A DNA stretch of 28,317 nt, from NCBI GenBank assembly GCA_964573725.1, contig CAZNLJ010000054.1, forward strand, positions 1-28,317. The letters are read 5' to 3'. Made by a program: the position numbers and the translations under genes. Within the stretch, counting starts at the first letter, position 1. The number at the start of each line of letters is the position of its first letter. Shown here piece by piece: positions 15,728 through 24,161 of the stretch. The notes under the pieces were generated by a model. The model saw only the letters and a program-made list of their open reading frames with translations, did not search any database and was not told the origin of the DNA. Origin of the DNA: UBA6168 sp964573725 (GTDB taxonomy: Bacteria > Bacteroidota > Bacteroidia > Chitinophagales > Saprospiraceae).

Positions 15728-16807
15728 ATGAAAAAACGATTATTGGTCACCGGTTCCTCGGGGCTGATCGGGTCGGAGGTATGCAAACATTTCTCGGATA
15801 TTGGTTGGGAAGTCCATGGGATCGACAACAACCAAAGGGCCGTCTTCTTCGGTCCCGGCGGCGACACGCGCTGGAACCAGCGGCGGCTGCAGGACACGCT
15901 GCCGGATTTCCACCACCATGAAGTCGACATCCGGGACCGGGGAAAGCTCAACGGACTGATTCCCGCCCTTGCGCCGGATGCGATCGTGCATACGGCCGCC
16001 CAGCCCAGTCATGACAAGGCGGCGCTGATTCCTTACGAGGATTTCGATACGAACGCCGTCGGCACGTTCAATTTGCTGGAATCCACCCGGCGGTACCGGA
16101 CGGACATTCCGTTCGTGCATCTTTCCACAAACAAAGTATACGGTGACGCACCGAATTCGATCCCTTTGAAGGAAATGGAAACCCGATGGGATTACGACGA
16201 CCCGGCCTATGTCCACGGTATCCCCGAAACGTTTGCCATCGACCAGAGCAAACACTCGCTGTTCGGGGCATCGAAATTATCCGCCGACATTTCCGTGCAG
16301 GAATACGGCCGGTACTTCGACATGCCTACCTGTGTATTACGCGGCGGTTGCCTGACCGGGCCGAGCCACAGCGGGGTGGAGCTGCACGGCTTCCTGAGCT
16401 ACCTGGTCAAATGCAACCTGGAGGAGCGGGAGTACGTCATTTTCGGCTACAAGGGAAAACAGGTGCGGGACAACATACATGCGTACGATGTGGCGAAGTT
16501 CATCGAAGCGTTCATCCGGCAGCCGCGGGTCGCCGAGGTCTACAACATCGGCGGGGGCAAGGACAACACCTGCTCGATCCTGGAGGCCTTCGACCTCATT
16601 TCCTCCATCAGTGGAAAACCGATGCGCCACCGTTACGACGCGGCCAACCGGGCGGGCGACCATATCTGTTACTACAGTGACCTGCGGAAGATGAAAAGCC
16701 ACTATCCGACGTGGGGCATCACCAAATCGCTTGCGGCCACTTTCCAGGAGATTTACGATGCCTGGCTGCCGCGGATAAAACCCGGCCGGGCGGCCGGCCG
16801 GACCTGA
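15728..16807 (+). CDS. NAD-dependent sugar epimerase/dehydratase (CDP-paratose 2-epimerase-like)
   Basis: Extended short-chain dehydrogenase of 359 residues acting on a nucleotide sugar. The Rossmann signature TGSSGLIGSEV (8-18) binds NAD. The body carries STNKVYGDAPN (133-143) and RGGCLTGPSHSGVELHGF, which I recall from proteins annotated CDP-paratose 2-epimerase. Where most family members have the catalytic Tyr of YxxxK, this one reads FGASK (Phe179, Lys183); from memory Phe is common in this subfamily, so the protein need not be inactive. The ATG at 15728 is chosen because the Rossmann fold starts there and a promoter box lies upstream; the frame to 15605 runs through that box. It is the first gene of a four-gene plus-strand operon, 31 bases before a second epimerase. 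The exact sugar is unknown. Confidence 0.9.
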   Translation: MKKRLLVTGSSGLIGSEVCKHFSDIGWEVHGIDNNQRAVFFGPGGDTRWNQRRLQDTLPDFHHHEVDIRDRGKLNGLIPALAPDAIVHTAAQPSHDKAALIPYEDFDTNAVGTFNLLESTRRYRTDIPFVHLSTNKVYGDAPNSIPLKEMETRWDYDDPAYVHGIPETFAIDQSKHSLFGASKLSADISVQEYGRYFDMPTCVLRGGCLTGPSHSGVELHGFLSYLVKCNLEEREYVIFGYKGKQVRDNIHAYDVAKFIEAFIRQPRVAEVYNIGGGKDNTCSILEAFDLISSISGKPMRHRYDAANRAGDHICYYSDLRKMKSHYPTWGITKSLAATFQEIYDAWLPRIKPGRAAGRT

Positions 16808-16838
16808 CAACCGGCGGGCCGGTCATAAACAGACAACC

Positions 16839-17903
16839 ATGAACATCCTGATCACCGGCGGTGCCGGATTCATCGGTGCGGCCATTTGCCGGCACCTCAA
16901 GGAACATTATCCACATTACGAAATCACGGCTTTCGACAACCTGCGCCGGAGAGGTTCCGAGCGAAATTTACCCGACCTGGGGCGGCGGGGTATCCGGTTC
17001 ATCCATGGGGACATCCGGAATCCCGACGACCTGGAGGCGGTGCCGGGATTCGACCTGATGATCGAGGCATCCGCCGAACCCAGCGTCCTGGCCGGGCTGG
17101 ACGGCCATCCCGGCTATGTCATCGACAACAACCTCCAGGGGGCCATCCATTGTTTCAACACCTGCCTCCGGCACCGGGCCCGACTGGTTTTCCTGTCCAC
17201 CAGCCGGGTATATCCCATCGAAAGAATCGAAAACGCGGCTTTTACCGAGCAGGAGACCCGGTTTTCCCTGGCCCCTGTGCAAACGGAGCCCGGCATTTCC
17301 GCCCTCGGCGTTTCGGAATCCCTGCGGTTGGACGGCTTCCGGTCCTTCTACGGGGCGACCAAGCTGGCCGCCGAGTTGTTCCTGCAGGAATATGCGGCCT
17401 TCTACCGACTGCCGTACACCATCACCCGGTTCGGGGTGGTGGCCGGTCCGGGACAGCTGGGGAAATCGGACCAGGGGGTCGTCACCCTTTGGATGGCAAG
17501 ACATTTCTGGAAACGGCCGCTTTCCTATATCGGGTACGGCGGAACCGGAAAACAGGTTCGCGACATCCTGCACATTGCGGATTTGCTCCGCCTGGTCGAC
17601 CGGCAGGTCCACGAACCGGTCCTGTTCGACGGAAAAGTGTACAATGCCGGCGGCGGGCTGACCTCGAGCGCCTCCCTGCTGGAGCTGACCGACAGCTGCC
17701 GGCACATCACGGGCAACCGGGTGGACGTCCGGCCGGATAAGAACGGCAGGCCTGCGGATATGCGGATTTACCTGAGCGACCATACCAAGCTCACCGAGGA
17801 GACAGGCTGGAAACCGGAAAAAACGACGGAAGCGGTGTTGGCGGACATTTTTCACTGGATTTGCGACAACCAATCCGAACTAAAACCCATCCTGGATGTC
17901 TGA
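16839..17903 (+). CDS. NAD-dependent sugar epimerase (CDP-paratose 2-epimerase-like)
   Basis: Extended SDR of 354 residues. GGAGFIGAA (7-15) is the NAD-binding loop, and Tyr171 and Lys175 of YGATK form the standard catalytic pair. The segment TGKQVRDILHIADL (about 246-259) is typical of nucleotide-sugar epimerases. It shares the GKQVRDxxH element with the preceding gene, so the two probably act in series on one nucleotide sugar or form a hetero-oligomer; they are not close copies of each other. The stop overlaps the start of the membrane protein gene by 8 bases, which points to translational coupling. Together with the downstream GT2 this indicates synthesis of an uncommon sugar for a surface glycan. 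Confidence 0.9.
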   Translation: MNILITGGAGFIGAAICRHLKEHYPHYEITAFDNLRRRGSERNLPDLGRRGIRFIHGDIRNPDDLEAVPGFDLMIEASAEPSVLAGLDGHPGYVIDNNLQGAIHCFNTCLRHRARLVFLSTSRVYPIERIENAAFTEQETRFSLAPVQTEPGISALGVSESLRLDGFRSFYGATKLAAELFLQEYAAFYRLPYTITRFGVVAGPGQLGKSDQGVVTLWMARHFWKRPLSYIGYGGTGKQVRDILHIADLLRLVDRQVHEPVLFDGKVYNAGGGLTSSASLLELTDSCRHITGNRVDVRPDKNGRPADMRIYLSDHTKLTEETGWKPEKTTEAVLADIFHWICDNQSELKPILDV

Positions 17904-19041
17904 AATCTCCTTTCCGGAAAAACTCTTCGCCCGGATATCCCGGAAGCGCGAAGGTCCGCTTTTTGCAGCTTCCCTGGCCATCCTGTTGACGGTCGCGAGC
18001 CTAACCCTGGCGCTCCCGGATTGGAGCCGGTACGATCCGGCATCGGAAGCCTGGCGGACCCTGGCGCTGAAATCCGCCGACCTGACGAACCCCCTGACGC
18101 ATTTGGATCCGGGAAGCTGGCTGGCCAAGAAAGTGTTCCGGCTCAGCGTCCCCCTGGTGATGAAGGTGACGGGCGCAAGCCCTCCGGTCGTGCTGGCCCT
18201 GCAGTACGGATGTGGCATCCTGCTCTTTTTTTTCGGTTACAAGTTGGCGCTGCAGGTGATGCGGGACCGGGTGACGGCCGTTTTCACGGCTTCGGCCCTG
18301 GCCTTCACCTATTTCGGGCGGGCGGCATTCTTCGATGTCGGGTTCCTGTGGTTCGACGGCATCGCTTATTTCCTGTTGCTGATGGCCATGTACGCTCCGC
18401 GTGGGTGGCAGGTATTCCTGTTCGCCCTGGCGGCGGCATGGACGGACGAGCGTGCTTTCATGGCTTTGTCGGTGGTGATGTTGTTCCATATGATGCACCA
18501 GGGGACATTGGGTCGCAGGGAGTTGCTGGGCGCCTTCCGCAACCCGAGGTGGCTGGCCACCGCCGCTGCCGCCGGCCTGTATCTGGCCACCCGCTTTTGG
18601 ATGCAATCGGCCTACGGCATGAAGACACCGGCGGCAGGGGCCCATTGGCGGGTCATTACGCAGACCTGGCCGCATCTCCCCCTGGGCAGTTGGACTTTCT
18701 TCGAGGGCTTCTGGTTGGCCGCCGCCGTCTTTCTTGTCGTCGCCTGGTCACGACGCGACTTCCTGCTGCCACTGCTTGTCGGCGTATTGCTATCGATTTT
18801 CACGCTCGTGGCCGCCTGCGTGTTTGACATCACCCGGAGCGGGTCGTTCGCCATGCCGATCGTCTTTGTCATGGGCGGCTACCTGGCGGGAAGATTGGCG
18901 GAAACAGACTTGAGGTGGCTCTACCTTTCCGTGCTCCTGGTATCCATCTTGTTTCCGCCGATTTTTGTCTGCTCGGACTGGGGGCCGATCGATTCCCTAT
19001 CCCCCTCCTTGTTCGTCCGGTTACTTACCTCGGCGCTTTGA
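17896..19041 (+). CDS. Polytopic inner-membrane protein, possibly a GT-C-type glycosyltransferase
   Basis: A 381-residue, very hydrophobic protein with about eight to ten predicted membrane spans (for example 22-40, 104-124, 134-147 and several near the C-terminus). An early loop, LDPGSWLAKKVFRLSVP (about 69-85), and an internal AAAWTDERAF (about 177-186) contain charged residues, as seen in lipid-linked sugar transferases of the GT-C type. I do not recognise a named family with certainty. It overlaps the upstream epimerase gene by 8 bases and is followed after 108 bases by a GT2 that probably loads a sugar on polyprenyl phosphate. A role in flipping or transferring that lipid-linked sugar is a reasonable inference. 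A general unknown membrane protein is the alternative. Confidence 0.85.
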   Translation: MSEISFPEKLFARISRKREGPLFAASLAILLTVASLTLALPDWSRYDPASEAWRTLALKSADLTNPLTHLDPGSWLAKKVFRLSVPLVMKVTGASPPVVLALQYGCGILLFFFGYKLALQVMRDRVTAVFTASALAFTYFGRAAFFDVGFLWFDGIAYFLLLMAMYAPRGWQVFLFALAAAWTDERAFMALSVVMLFHMMHQGTLGRRELLGAFRNPRWLATAAAAGLYLATRFWMQSAYGMKTPAAGAHWRVITQTWPHLPLGSWTFFEGFWLAAAVFLVVAWSRRDFLLPLLVGVLLSIFTLVAACVFDITRSGSFAMPIVFVMGGYLAGRLAETDLRWLYLSVLLVSILFPPIFVCSDWGPIDSLSPSLFVRLLTSAL

Positions 19042-19149
19042 GGACCCGGCCGGGGAAAGCCCCCTGTCCTCGATACCGCATCAGTACCCCGGATATGCCC
19101 GGCAAGCCCAACCGATTACTTGGTCATCGCTTTCCATCTCCGTCGAATC

Positions 19150-19887
19150 ATGAAACTGAGCATCGTCATACCCGCCTACAATGAGGCCGATTCCCTGCCG
19201 GAAACCATCGCCGGCCTGAAAAAGGTCTTTCAGACCATCCGGATCGACCACGAGATCCTGGTTGTCAACGACAATTCCTCCGATGGTACCGCCGCCGTCC
19301 TGGAAGGTTTGTGCGCCGAACATCCGGACCTCCGGTACGTCACCAACCCGGGACCCAACGGCTTCGGCTATGCCGTGCGGTTTGGACTGGAGCACTTCCG
19401 CGGTGATTGTGTGGCCATCATGATGGCCGACTTGTCGGATTCTCCTTTTGACCTGGTGAAATATTACACCACCATGATGGAACAACAGGTGGACTGCGTT
19501 TTCGGTACCCGCTGGAGCCGGGGCGGCAAGACTTTCGGCTATCCCTGGCCCAAGAAGATCATCAACCGCATCGCCAACAAGATCATCCAGCTATCCATGG
19601 GACTCGGCTACGACGACACGACCAATGCCTTCAAATTGTTCCGCCGGGAGGTCATCGAAGGTCTCCGCCCGTTCCTGGCGCCTCACTTCAACCTGACCAT
19701 CGAGCTTCCGCTCAAGGCCATCATCCGGGGTTACTCTTATACGGTGGTGCCGAATTCCTGGACGAACAGGAAATACGGCATGTCAAAACTCAAGATCCGG
19801 GAGATGGGAAGCCGGTATTTCTTCATCCTGGCCTACTGTTTCATCGAGAAATATTTCTCCCGAGGAGATTTCCGCAAGAAGTGGTAG
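19150..19887 (+). CDS. Family 2 glycosyltransferase (dolichol-phosphate mannose synthase-like)
   Basis: A 245-residue GT-A-fold enzyme. The N-terminus SIVIPAYNEADSLP (4-17), nucleotide-binding VVNDNSSDGT (38-47) and metal-binding ADLSDSP (93-99, with Asp94 and Asp97) are typical of polyprenyl-phosphate sugar synthases of the DPM1 type. There are no C-terminal membrane helices, so it is a soluble or peripheral form that should work on undecaprenyl phosphate at the inner face of the membrane. The ATG at 19150 begins the fold; the upstream extension to 19120 is not conserved-looking. Last gene of the epimerase operon, 108 bases after the membrane protein. It likely uses the sugar made by the two epimerases. 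Confidence 0.93.
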   Translation: MKLSIVIPAYNEADSLPETIAGLKKVFQTIRIDHEILVVNDNSSDGTAAVLEGLCAEHPDLRYVTNPGPNGFGYAVRFGLEHFRGDCVAIMMADLSDSPFDLVKYYTTMMEQQVDCVFGTRWSRGGKTFGYPWPKKIINRIANKIIQLSMGLGYDDTTNAFKLFRREVIEGLRPFLAPHFNLTIELPLKAIIRGYSYTVVPNSWTNRKYGMSKLKIREMGSRYFFILAYCFIEKYFSRGDFRKKW

Positions 19888-20401
19888 GCACCTCGCTCGT
19901 CCATGCCCCGGCAGATATCGCCTTGACCTTCTTCCCGGATACGGACCTGGCCGACATCCGCTTCGCCGCATCCCTCCGCCGATGCGGCCCACGGCGCTCC
20001 AACCTCATCCGGTGGCCGGTACAACCTTGCCGCCGCCGGTCGCGGGTTGTTCTTTTCCCACCGCTCCGTCGGTGTGCTTGCCGGGCCTTTCACCGGAATG
20101 AAGGGGATGGCCGATTCCCTTCGCCTTGTCTTCCTGAAAAGGATGCTTGCCACGCCTCAGGATGTGTCGAAGCAGCATCCTTCCGCCCGGCCGCCCGGGA
20201 AGGGCCCTGTGCGGGCGGATATCCGCAAGCGGCCGCTTGATGCCTGTCCACGGCGATCCGACCGGCGGCCCCGCCGGTCTACGCCCCCGTATTGGCAAGG
20301 AGGACGACCTTCCCCCCGGTATGGCTGCCATCCGGATGGTCCCCTGCTTGTAACATTGTACTTTTGTCTCAAATGTTCTTATTTTTACCAATGTGGAAGA
20401 A
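19888..20401. other. Gene-free stretch with clustered palindromes
   Basis: No frame in these 514 bases reads like a protein. An inverted repeat CCGCCCG/CGGGCGG (20183-20218) is followed by two abutting perfect palindromes, GCGGATATCCGC (20215-20226) and CAAGCGGCCGCTTG (20226-20239). The right end holds the promoter of the regulator gene. Confidence 0.55.
20359..20366 (+). promoter_or_regulatory. Promoter -7 box of the membrane regulator gene
   Basis: TACTTTTG fits TAnnTTTG, 36 bases before the ATG. TGG at 20337-20339 is 19 bases upstream, as at the epimerase promoter. A 6-bp inverted repeat, ACATTG (20353-20358) and CAATGT (20389-20394), brackets the start site and may be an operator. Confidence 0.55.
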
Positions 20402-22201
20402 ATGGAACATATTCGGATAAAAATTCGGGGCGTGAAAATATTGGAACAGCCTGCACCGTGCCTGAACGATGCCCGCCGTTCCGCCTTTCGGGAGCTGGTC
20501 CGACTCATGGTCTGCCTGGGGAGCTGGTCGCTGGTACTGCTTCCGTTCCAATCGCCGGCACAGTCCAAGGATACCTCCCTGCTCACCCTGCATGCGGTTC
20601 CGTATTATTACAATGTGGTCAAGACCCCCGGCGGAGACATCGTCGCCGGTACGTCCGACGGGATGTATCGGATGGAAGGCCCCACCCCCAAGCGGATGAA
20701 CGGCCTGAGCGGGTACGTCACCGTGGACGCGGAAGGAAACCCGGTGATCGATTCCAACGGAATCAAATACCACGACGATTTCAGCATGGGGCACCTGTTG
20801 CCCTTCCCCCAGGAAAAAAAGGTCGAATACCACGCCGGCAAAGGGGACCATTTCTACATCGCCGCCGACGGGAAAATGCATGTATACGAATTGCTGCCGT
20901 ACCGGCTGCTTTACCGAAACCACAGCGTACGCACCATTTCACCCCACTGGGTCGGCACCTACTCGGGCTTGTACTACCAAGGGAAAAAACAGGCGTATTT
21001 CCCTTCGTTCTGCGACGGGTACATCCGCGAAATCAATGGCTACCACTTCATCAATTACAGCGACCTGATCATCTGCAAGCCAGCTGCGGACACCGGATCG
21101 GTCGAGTCTTTCTTCTGGCCCATAACCAAATATCCGGACGGTGGCCTGCAGTATTTCCGCGATGTATATTACAGCCCGCAAGCGGGGCTGTACTACGTCA
21201 ACACCACGACCTCCCTGGCCATCCTGGACAGCAACCTGCAACAGTTCTCGCCGTTGTTCAGCCGGGAGGATACCCGCGAGGAGGTTGTCCTGTTGGGGGA
21301 GGACGACAGACGAAAGATCCTCCTTTTTGCAAACGGTCCGGAACTGAAGGCCTATTCCCGCCATAACGGACACATCACCGATATCCTGCGGTTGCCCGGG
21401 CAGATTCTCGACGGATACATCAGCCGCTTGAACTATTTCCTCCTCACCGCCAACGGGCTCTTTGTCCGCCGTGCCGATAACCGGGTGGAGCAGGTCGCCA
21501 CCCTGGAAAAGGCACATACCTTGTACCCCATATCCCAAACGGAGCTGGTCATCGCCACCGACAACGGGCTGTTCCTTTTCAATACGGTTTCGGGAAACCT
21601 GACCCGGCTGATACCCGGTGTGGAATTCAACCGCCGGGCGCTGTTCGTGCAAGCGCAACAGCTCTATGCCGGCAGTATCCGGGGCTTGTACGTGTTCGAC
21701 ATCTCGGAACTGGATAAGATCGCGGTCCGGATGAATACCGCAGCTGGAGCCGGACCCGCCCTGCCCGGATGGGTCCCGCCGCTCGCCGCTTCGATGGTCC
21801 TGCTCATCGCCCTGCTGGCGGCCGTCCTGCTGCGGTACCGCAAGAAGATCGAAGTCCTGAAAGCGGAGGTCGACCAGGCCCGGCCCTCCGGACCGCCGAA
21901 GCTGACCCGACAGGATATCATCGACTTCGTCCATGAAAACCTGCCGACGGCAAGCATCAATTCCATCACCGACCGGTTCGAGGTCAATACCAACACCGTA
22001 TATTCGATCCTCGAACCGGACAAGCCCGGGGCCCTGATCCAGGAAATCCGCCTCGAAAAAGTGCAGGCCCTGCGCCAGGAAGGCGCAACGGCAAAGGAAA
22101 TCGCATCCGTCACAGGCCTGAGCGAATCCTATGTCCGGAAAATCTGGAACAAGCTCACGGAGAAGGCCGCCATGGACGACGAATCCGCCCCCCCTACCTG
22201 A
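20402..22201 (+). CDS. Membrane one-component regulator: periplasmic propeller-like sensor, one TM, AraC-like DNA-binding domain
   Basis: A 599-residue protein. A hydrophobic signal segment (about 33-52, ending PFQSPAQS) is followed by about 400 periplasmic residues of repeating strands such as DIVAGTSDGMYR and LVIATDNGLFLF, the spacing of a seven-bladed Reg_prop-type propeller. One membrane helix (about 456-480, PPLAASMVLLIALLAAVLL) leads to a cytoplasmic tail. Residues about 500-583 contain two helix-turn-helix units (ASINSITDRFEV and GATAKEIASVTGLSESYVRK) joined by a long helix, the layout of AraC-family DNA-binding domains. There is no histidine kinase or receiver domain, so signal reading and DNA binding sit in one chain. 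It lies just downstream of the sugar operon and may respond to a glycan, but its targets are not evident. The ATG at 20402 is preferred; a GTG at 20393 is also possible. Confidence 0.85.
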   Translation: MEHIRIKIRGVKILEQPAPCLNDARRSAFRELVRLMVCLGSWSLVLLPFQSPAQSKDTSLLTLHAVPYYYNVVKTPGGDIVAGTSDGMYRMEGPTPKRMNGLSGYVTVDAEGNPVIDSNGIKYHDDFSMGHLLPFPQEKKVEYHAGKGDHFYIAADGKMHVYELLPYRLLYRNHSVRTISPHWVGTYSGLYYQGKKQAYFPSFCDGYIREINGYHFINYSDLIICKPAADTGSVESFFWPITKYPDGGLQYFRDVYYSPQAGLYYVNTTTSLAILDSNLQQFSPLFSREDTREEVVLLGEDDRRKILLFANGPELKAYSRHNGHITDILRLPGQILDGYISRLNYFLLTANGLFVRRADNRVEQVATLEKAHTLYPISQTELVIATDNGLFLFNTVSGNLTRLIPGVEFNRRALFVQAQQLYAGSIRGLYVFDISELDKIAVRMNTAAGAGPALPGWVPPLAASMVLLIALLAAVLLRYRKKIEVLKAEVDQARPSGPPKLTRQDIIDFVHENLPTASINSITDRFEVNTNTVYSILEPDKPGALIQEIRLEKVQALRQEGATAKEIASVTGLSESYVRKIWNKLTEKAAMDDESAPPT

Positions 22202-22290
22202 CGGCAGGTATCTCCCGCCCCCTCCCAACCGCGCCTCCTCCCGGCCCGGCTGGATGCCCCCGTCCGTTCCGCCGACCGACAGCCGCCCCC

Positions 22291-23397
22291 TCAATCCGCC
22301 AGGCGGACGGAGCGGTTTGTTTGGGCGCTCCGGATGGCCGCATCCAGGATTTCCATCACCACCATGTTGTTTTCCAGGGAGGACAAGTCGAAGCGCTCCG
22401 GCACGACCCGGCCGCCGACCACCGCGGCAAAATACACGAAGGGATCGTCATATGGGGCGGGGCGCTCCGGCAGCCGCAACGGTTCCTCGGTAAAGCCGTC
22501 GTAACCTTCCGCCATGCGGATGCGCAGGTCGTACCGGTTGTCCGCATAAACCGCACCGTACAAGCCGTATATTTCCATGTCTTTCCGGCCGATCGGCCAG
22601 TTCCAGGAAGGTTGCAGGATGGCGACGGCCCGGTCGTAGGTCAGGATGACGACCGCTTCGTCGTCGACCAGGGGGTTGTTTTCCGGCTGCAACTGCCGGG
22701 TGACGGCCGTCACCGTAGCGGGCTTCCTGCCGTCCATCAACCAGGTCAGCAGGTTGGCGCCGTAACATCCGAAGTCCATGACCGCGCCGCCGCCGTTCCG
22801 CACGGGATCCGTCAACCAGTCGAGGAACTCCCCGGGAACCCCGATCTTCTTCGGTCCCCGATGCCCGTCCCGTACAACGACCTTGCGGATATCGCCGATG
22901 ACGCTGTCCCGCCGGACCAGCTCAAAAGCCTTGTGATGGCTGGGATACCAGGTCGTCTCGTAATTGGTCAGCAGGTGGATGCCGTGCCGGCGGGCCAGGG
23001 CCTCCATCCGGCGGGCATGGTCCAACCCGACGGCGAGGGGTTTCTCCACCATGACATGGATGCCTTTCGGGGCACAGGTCTCGACAATCGCCAGGTGGTC
23101 GTAAATATTGCCGAAGGCGGCGACGGCCTGCGGCTGCTGCGCCGCAATCAATGCCTCGGTCGTGGCATAGACCCGCTCCGGCGGGAACTCGTATTGCCGG
23201 ATGTAACGGCCGGCCAGCGCCGTATCGGGTTCCACAATACCCACGACCTCGAATTCCGGTCGGGACTGGCTGTTGAAAACCCAGTGGACATGGCTGTGGG
23301 TCAGTCCGATGACGCCCAACCGGAGCGGACTGTCCTGTGCGCAGGCCTGCCAGGCCCAAAGCGGAAGGACGATCGCCCAAATGGTTCTCTTTTTCAT
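22291..23397 (-). CDS. Exported Gfo/Idh/MocA family oxidoreductase
   Basis: A 368-residue NAD(P)-dependent oxidoreductase with an N-terminal Rossmann domain and a C-terminal alpha/beta domain. Residues 1-20 (hydrophobic AIVLPLWAWQA, cleavage at ACAQ) look like a Sec signal peptide with no twin arginine. The nucleotide loop is LGVIGLTHSHVHW (27-39), and VEKPLAV (117-123) carries the conserved EKP motif. NYETTWYPSHHK and GGGAVMDFGCYGANLL are typical of a Bacteroidota subfamily of exported members that probably act on sugars or cyclitols in the periplasm. How an exported form gets its cofactor is unclear; it may bind it tightly. It starts 11 bases after the methyltransferase stop, so the two are an operon. 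The ATG at 23397 is chosen for the signal peptide. Confidence 0.9.
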   Translation of the reverse strand: MKKRTIWAIVLPLWAWQACAQDSPLRLGVIGLTHSHVHWVFNSQSRPEFEVVGIVEPDTALAGRYIRQYEFPPERVYATTEALIAAQQPQAVAAFGNIYDHLAIVETCAPKGIHVMVEKPLAVGLDHARRMEALARRHGIHLLTNYETTWYPSHHKAFELVRRDSVIGDIRKVVVRDGHRGPKKIGVPGEFLDWLTDPVRNGGGAVMDFGCYGANLLTWLMDGRKPATVTAVTRQLQPENNPLVDDEAVVILTYDRAVAILQPSWNWPIGRKDMEIYGLYGAVYADNRYDLRIRMAEGYDGFTEEPLRLPERPAPYDDPFVYFAAVVGGRVVPERFDLSSLENNMVVMEILDAAIRSAQTNRSVRLAD

Positions 23398-23408
23398 AAG
23401 ATCATGAT

Positions 23409-24161
23409 TCAGCTTGCTTTCCGGGCCACATAAAAGCCGTAGCTGTAATAGGCGCGGTTCCTTTCGTACAGCTCGATTTCCGCCCGGCACGCCCGGACGA
23501 CGGCTTGCGCCGCTTCGGAATACCCCTGCCGGGCCAGGAAGGCCGGGAAGGTCGCGGCCAAGGGGCGATAATAATTGTCTAGCCAGCTTTCCGGCGGCAA
23601 CTCGAAATAACCGCTCAGGATGTATCCCTGATCCGCCAGGATGCGGATCTTGTTGGCGGCGGTATCGATTTCGGGATACTCCTCCCGCCAGAAGGCTTCC
23701 AATTCCGCCGGCCGGTCATGTGTGGTCCAGGTGATCTCGCTGACGGCCAGGTGGCCGCCGGGTTTCAGGAAATCCCGCCATAACCGGACTCCCTTTTCGA
23801 AACCGATCTGGTAGACGGCACCCTCCGACCAGATGAGGTCGAAGGTTTCCGGCTCGAAGGGGAGCGCATCCATCGATGCCGCAAGGGTCCGGATGCGGTC
23901 GCCCCACCCGCGCGCCGCCGCCCTGGTTTCCAGCTCGGCCAGGAAGGGTGGGAACAGGTCCACCGCGACCAGCGTTCCCGTCAAGTGTCCGGCGAGCGTC
24001 AGGGTCTGGCCGCCCGTCCCGCAGCCGATGTCCGCCACCGCCGGCGAACGGCCGGCGAACGGCCGGACCAGGTCCAAGGCCCGTAAGGTGTCTTGCGGAC
24101 TGCCCGGCCCTTGCCGGTCCAAATACCGGTGCAAGTCGATGAGGAGGTCGATGTGCTCCAT
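23409..24161 (-). CDS. Class I SAM-dependent methyltransferase
   Basis: A 250-residue enzyme with motif I VADIGCGTGGQ (42-52) for S-adenosylmethionine binding, the acidic end of strand two in LVAVDLFPPF, and a UbiE-like middle (LPFEPETFDLIWSEGAVYQI, 107-126). KPGGHLAVSEITW precedes a C-terminal cap with many aromatic residues. The substrate is not clear from sequence; related Bacteroidota proteins are annotated only as methyltransferases. The ATG at 24161 is used because residues upstream in the same frame do not look coded. It is followed after 11 bases by the exported oxidoreductase. A weak -7-like TACCTTTA lies at 24311-24318. Confidence 0.92.
   Translation of the reverse strand: MEHIDLLIDLHRYLDRQGPGSPQDTLRALDLVRPFAGRSPAVADIGCGTGGQTLTLAGHLTGTLVAVDLFPPFLAELETRAAARGWGDRIRTLAASMDALPFEPETFDLIWSEGAVYQIGFEKGVRLWRDFLKPGGHLAVSEITWTTHDRPAELEAFWREEYPEIDTAANKIRILADQGYILSGYFELPPESWLDNYYRPLAATFPAFLARQGYSEAAQAVVRACRAEIELYERNRAYYSYGFYVARKAS

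Noticed and set aside
20047..21366. 439-codon plus-strand frame overlapping the membrane regulator
   Set aside because: Out-of-frame shadow rich in Arg, Pro and Gly; it crosses the promoter and overlaps the regulator reading frame.
20939..22294. 451-codon minus-strand frame
   Set aside because: Antisense shadow of the regulator; no motif and biased composition.
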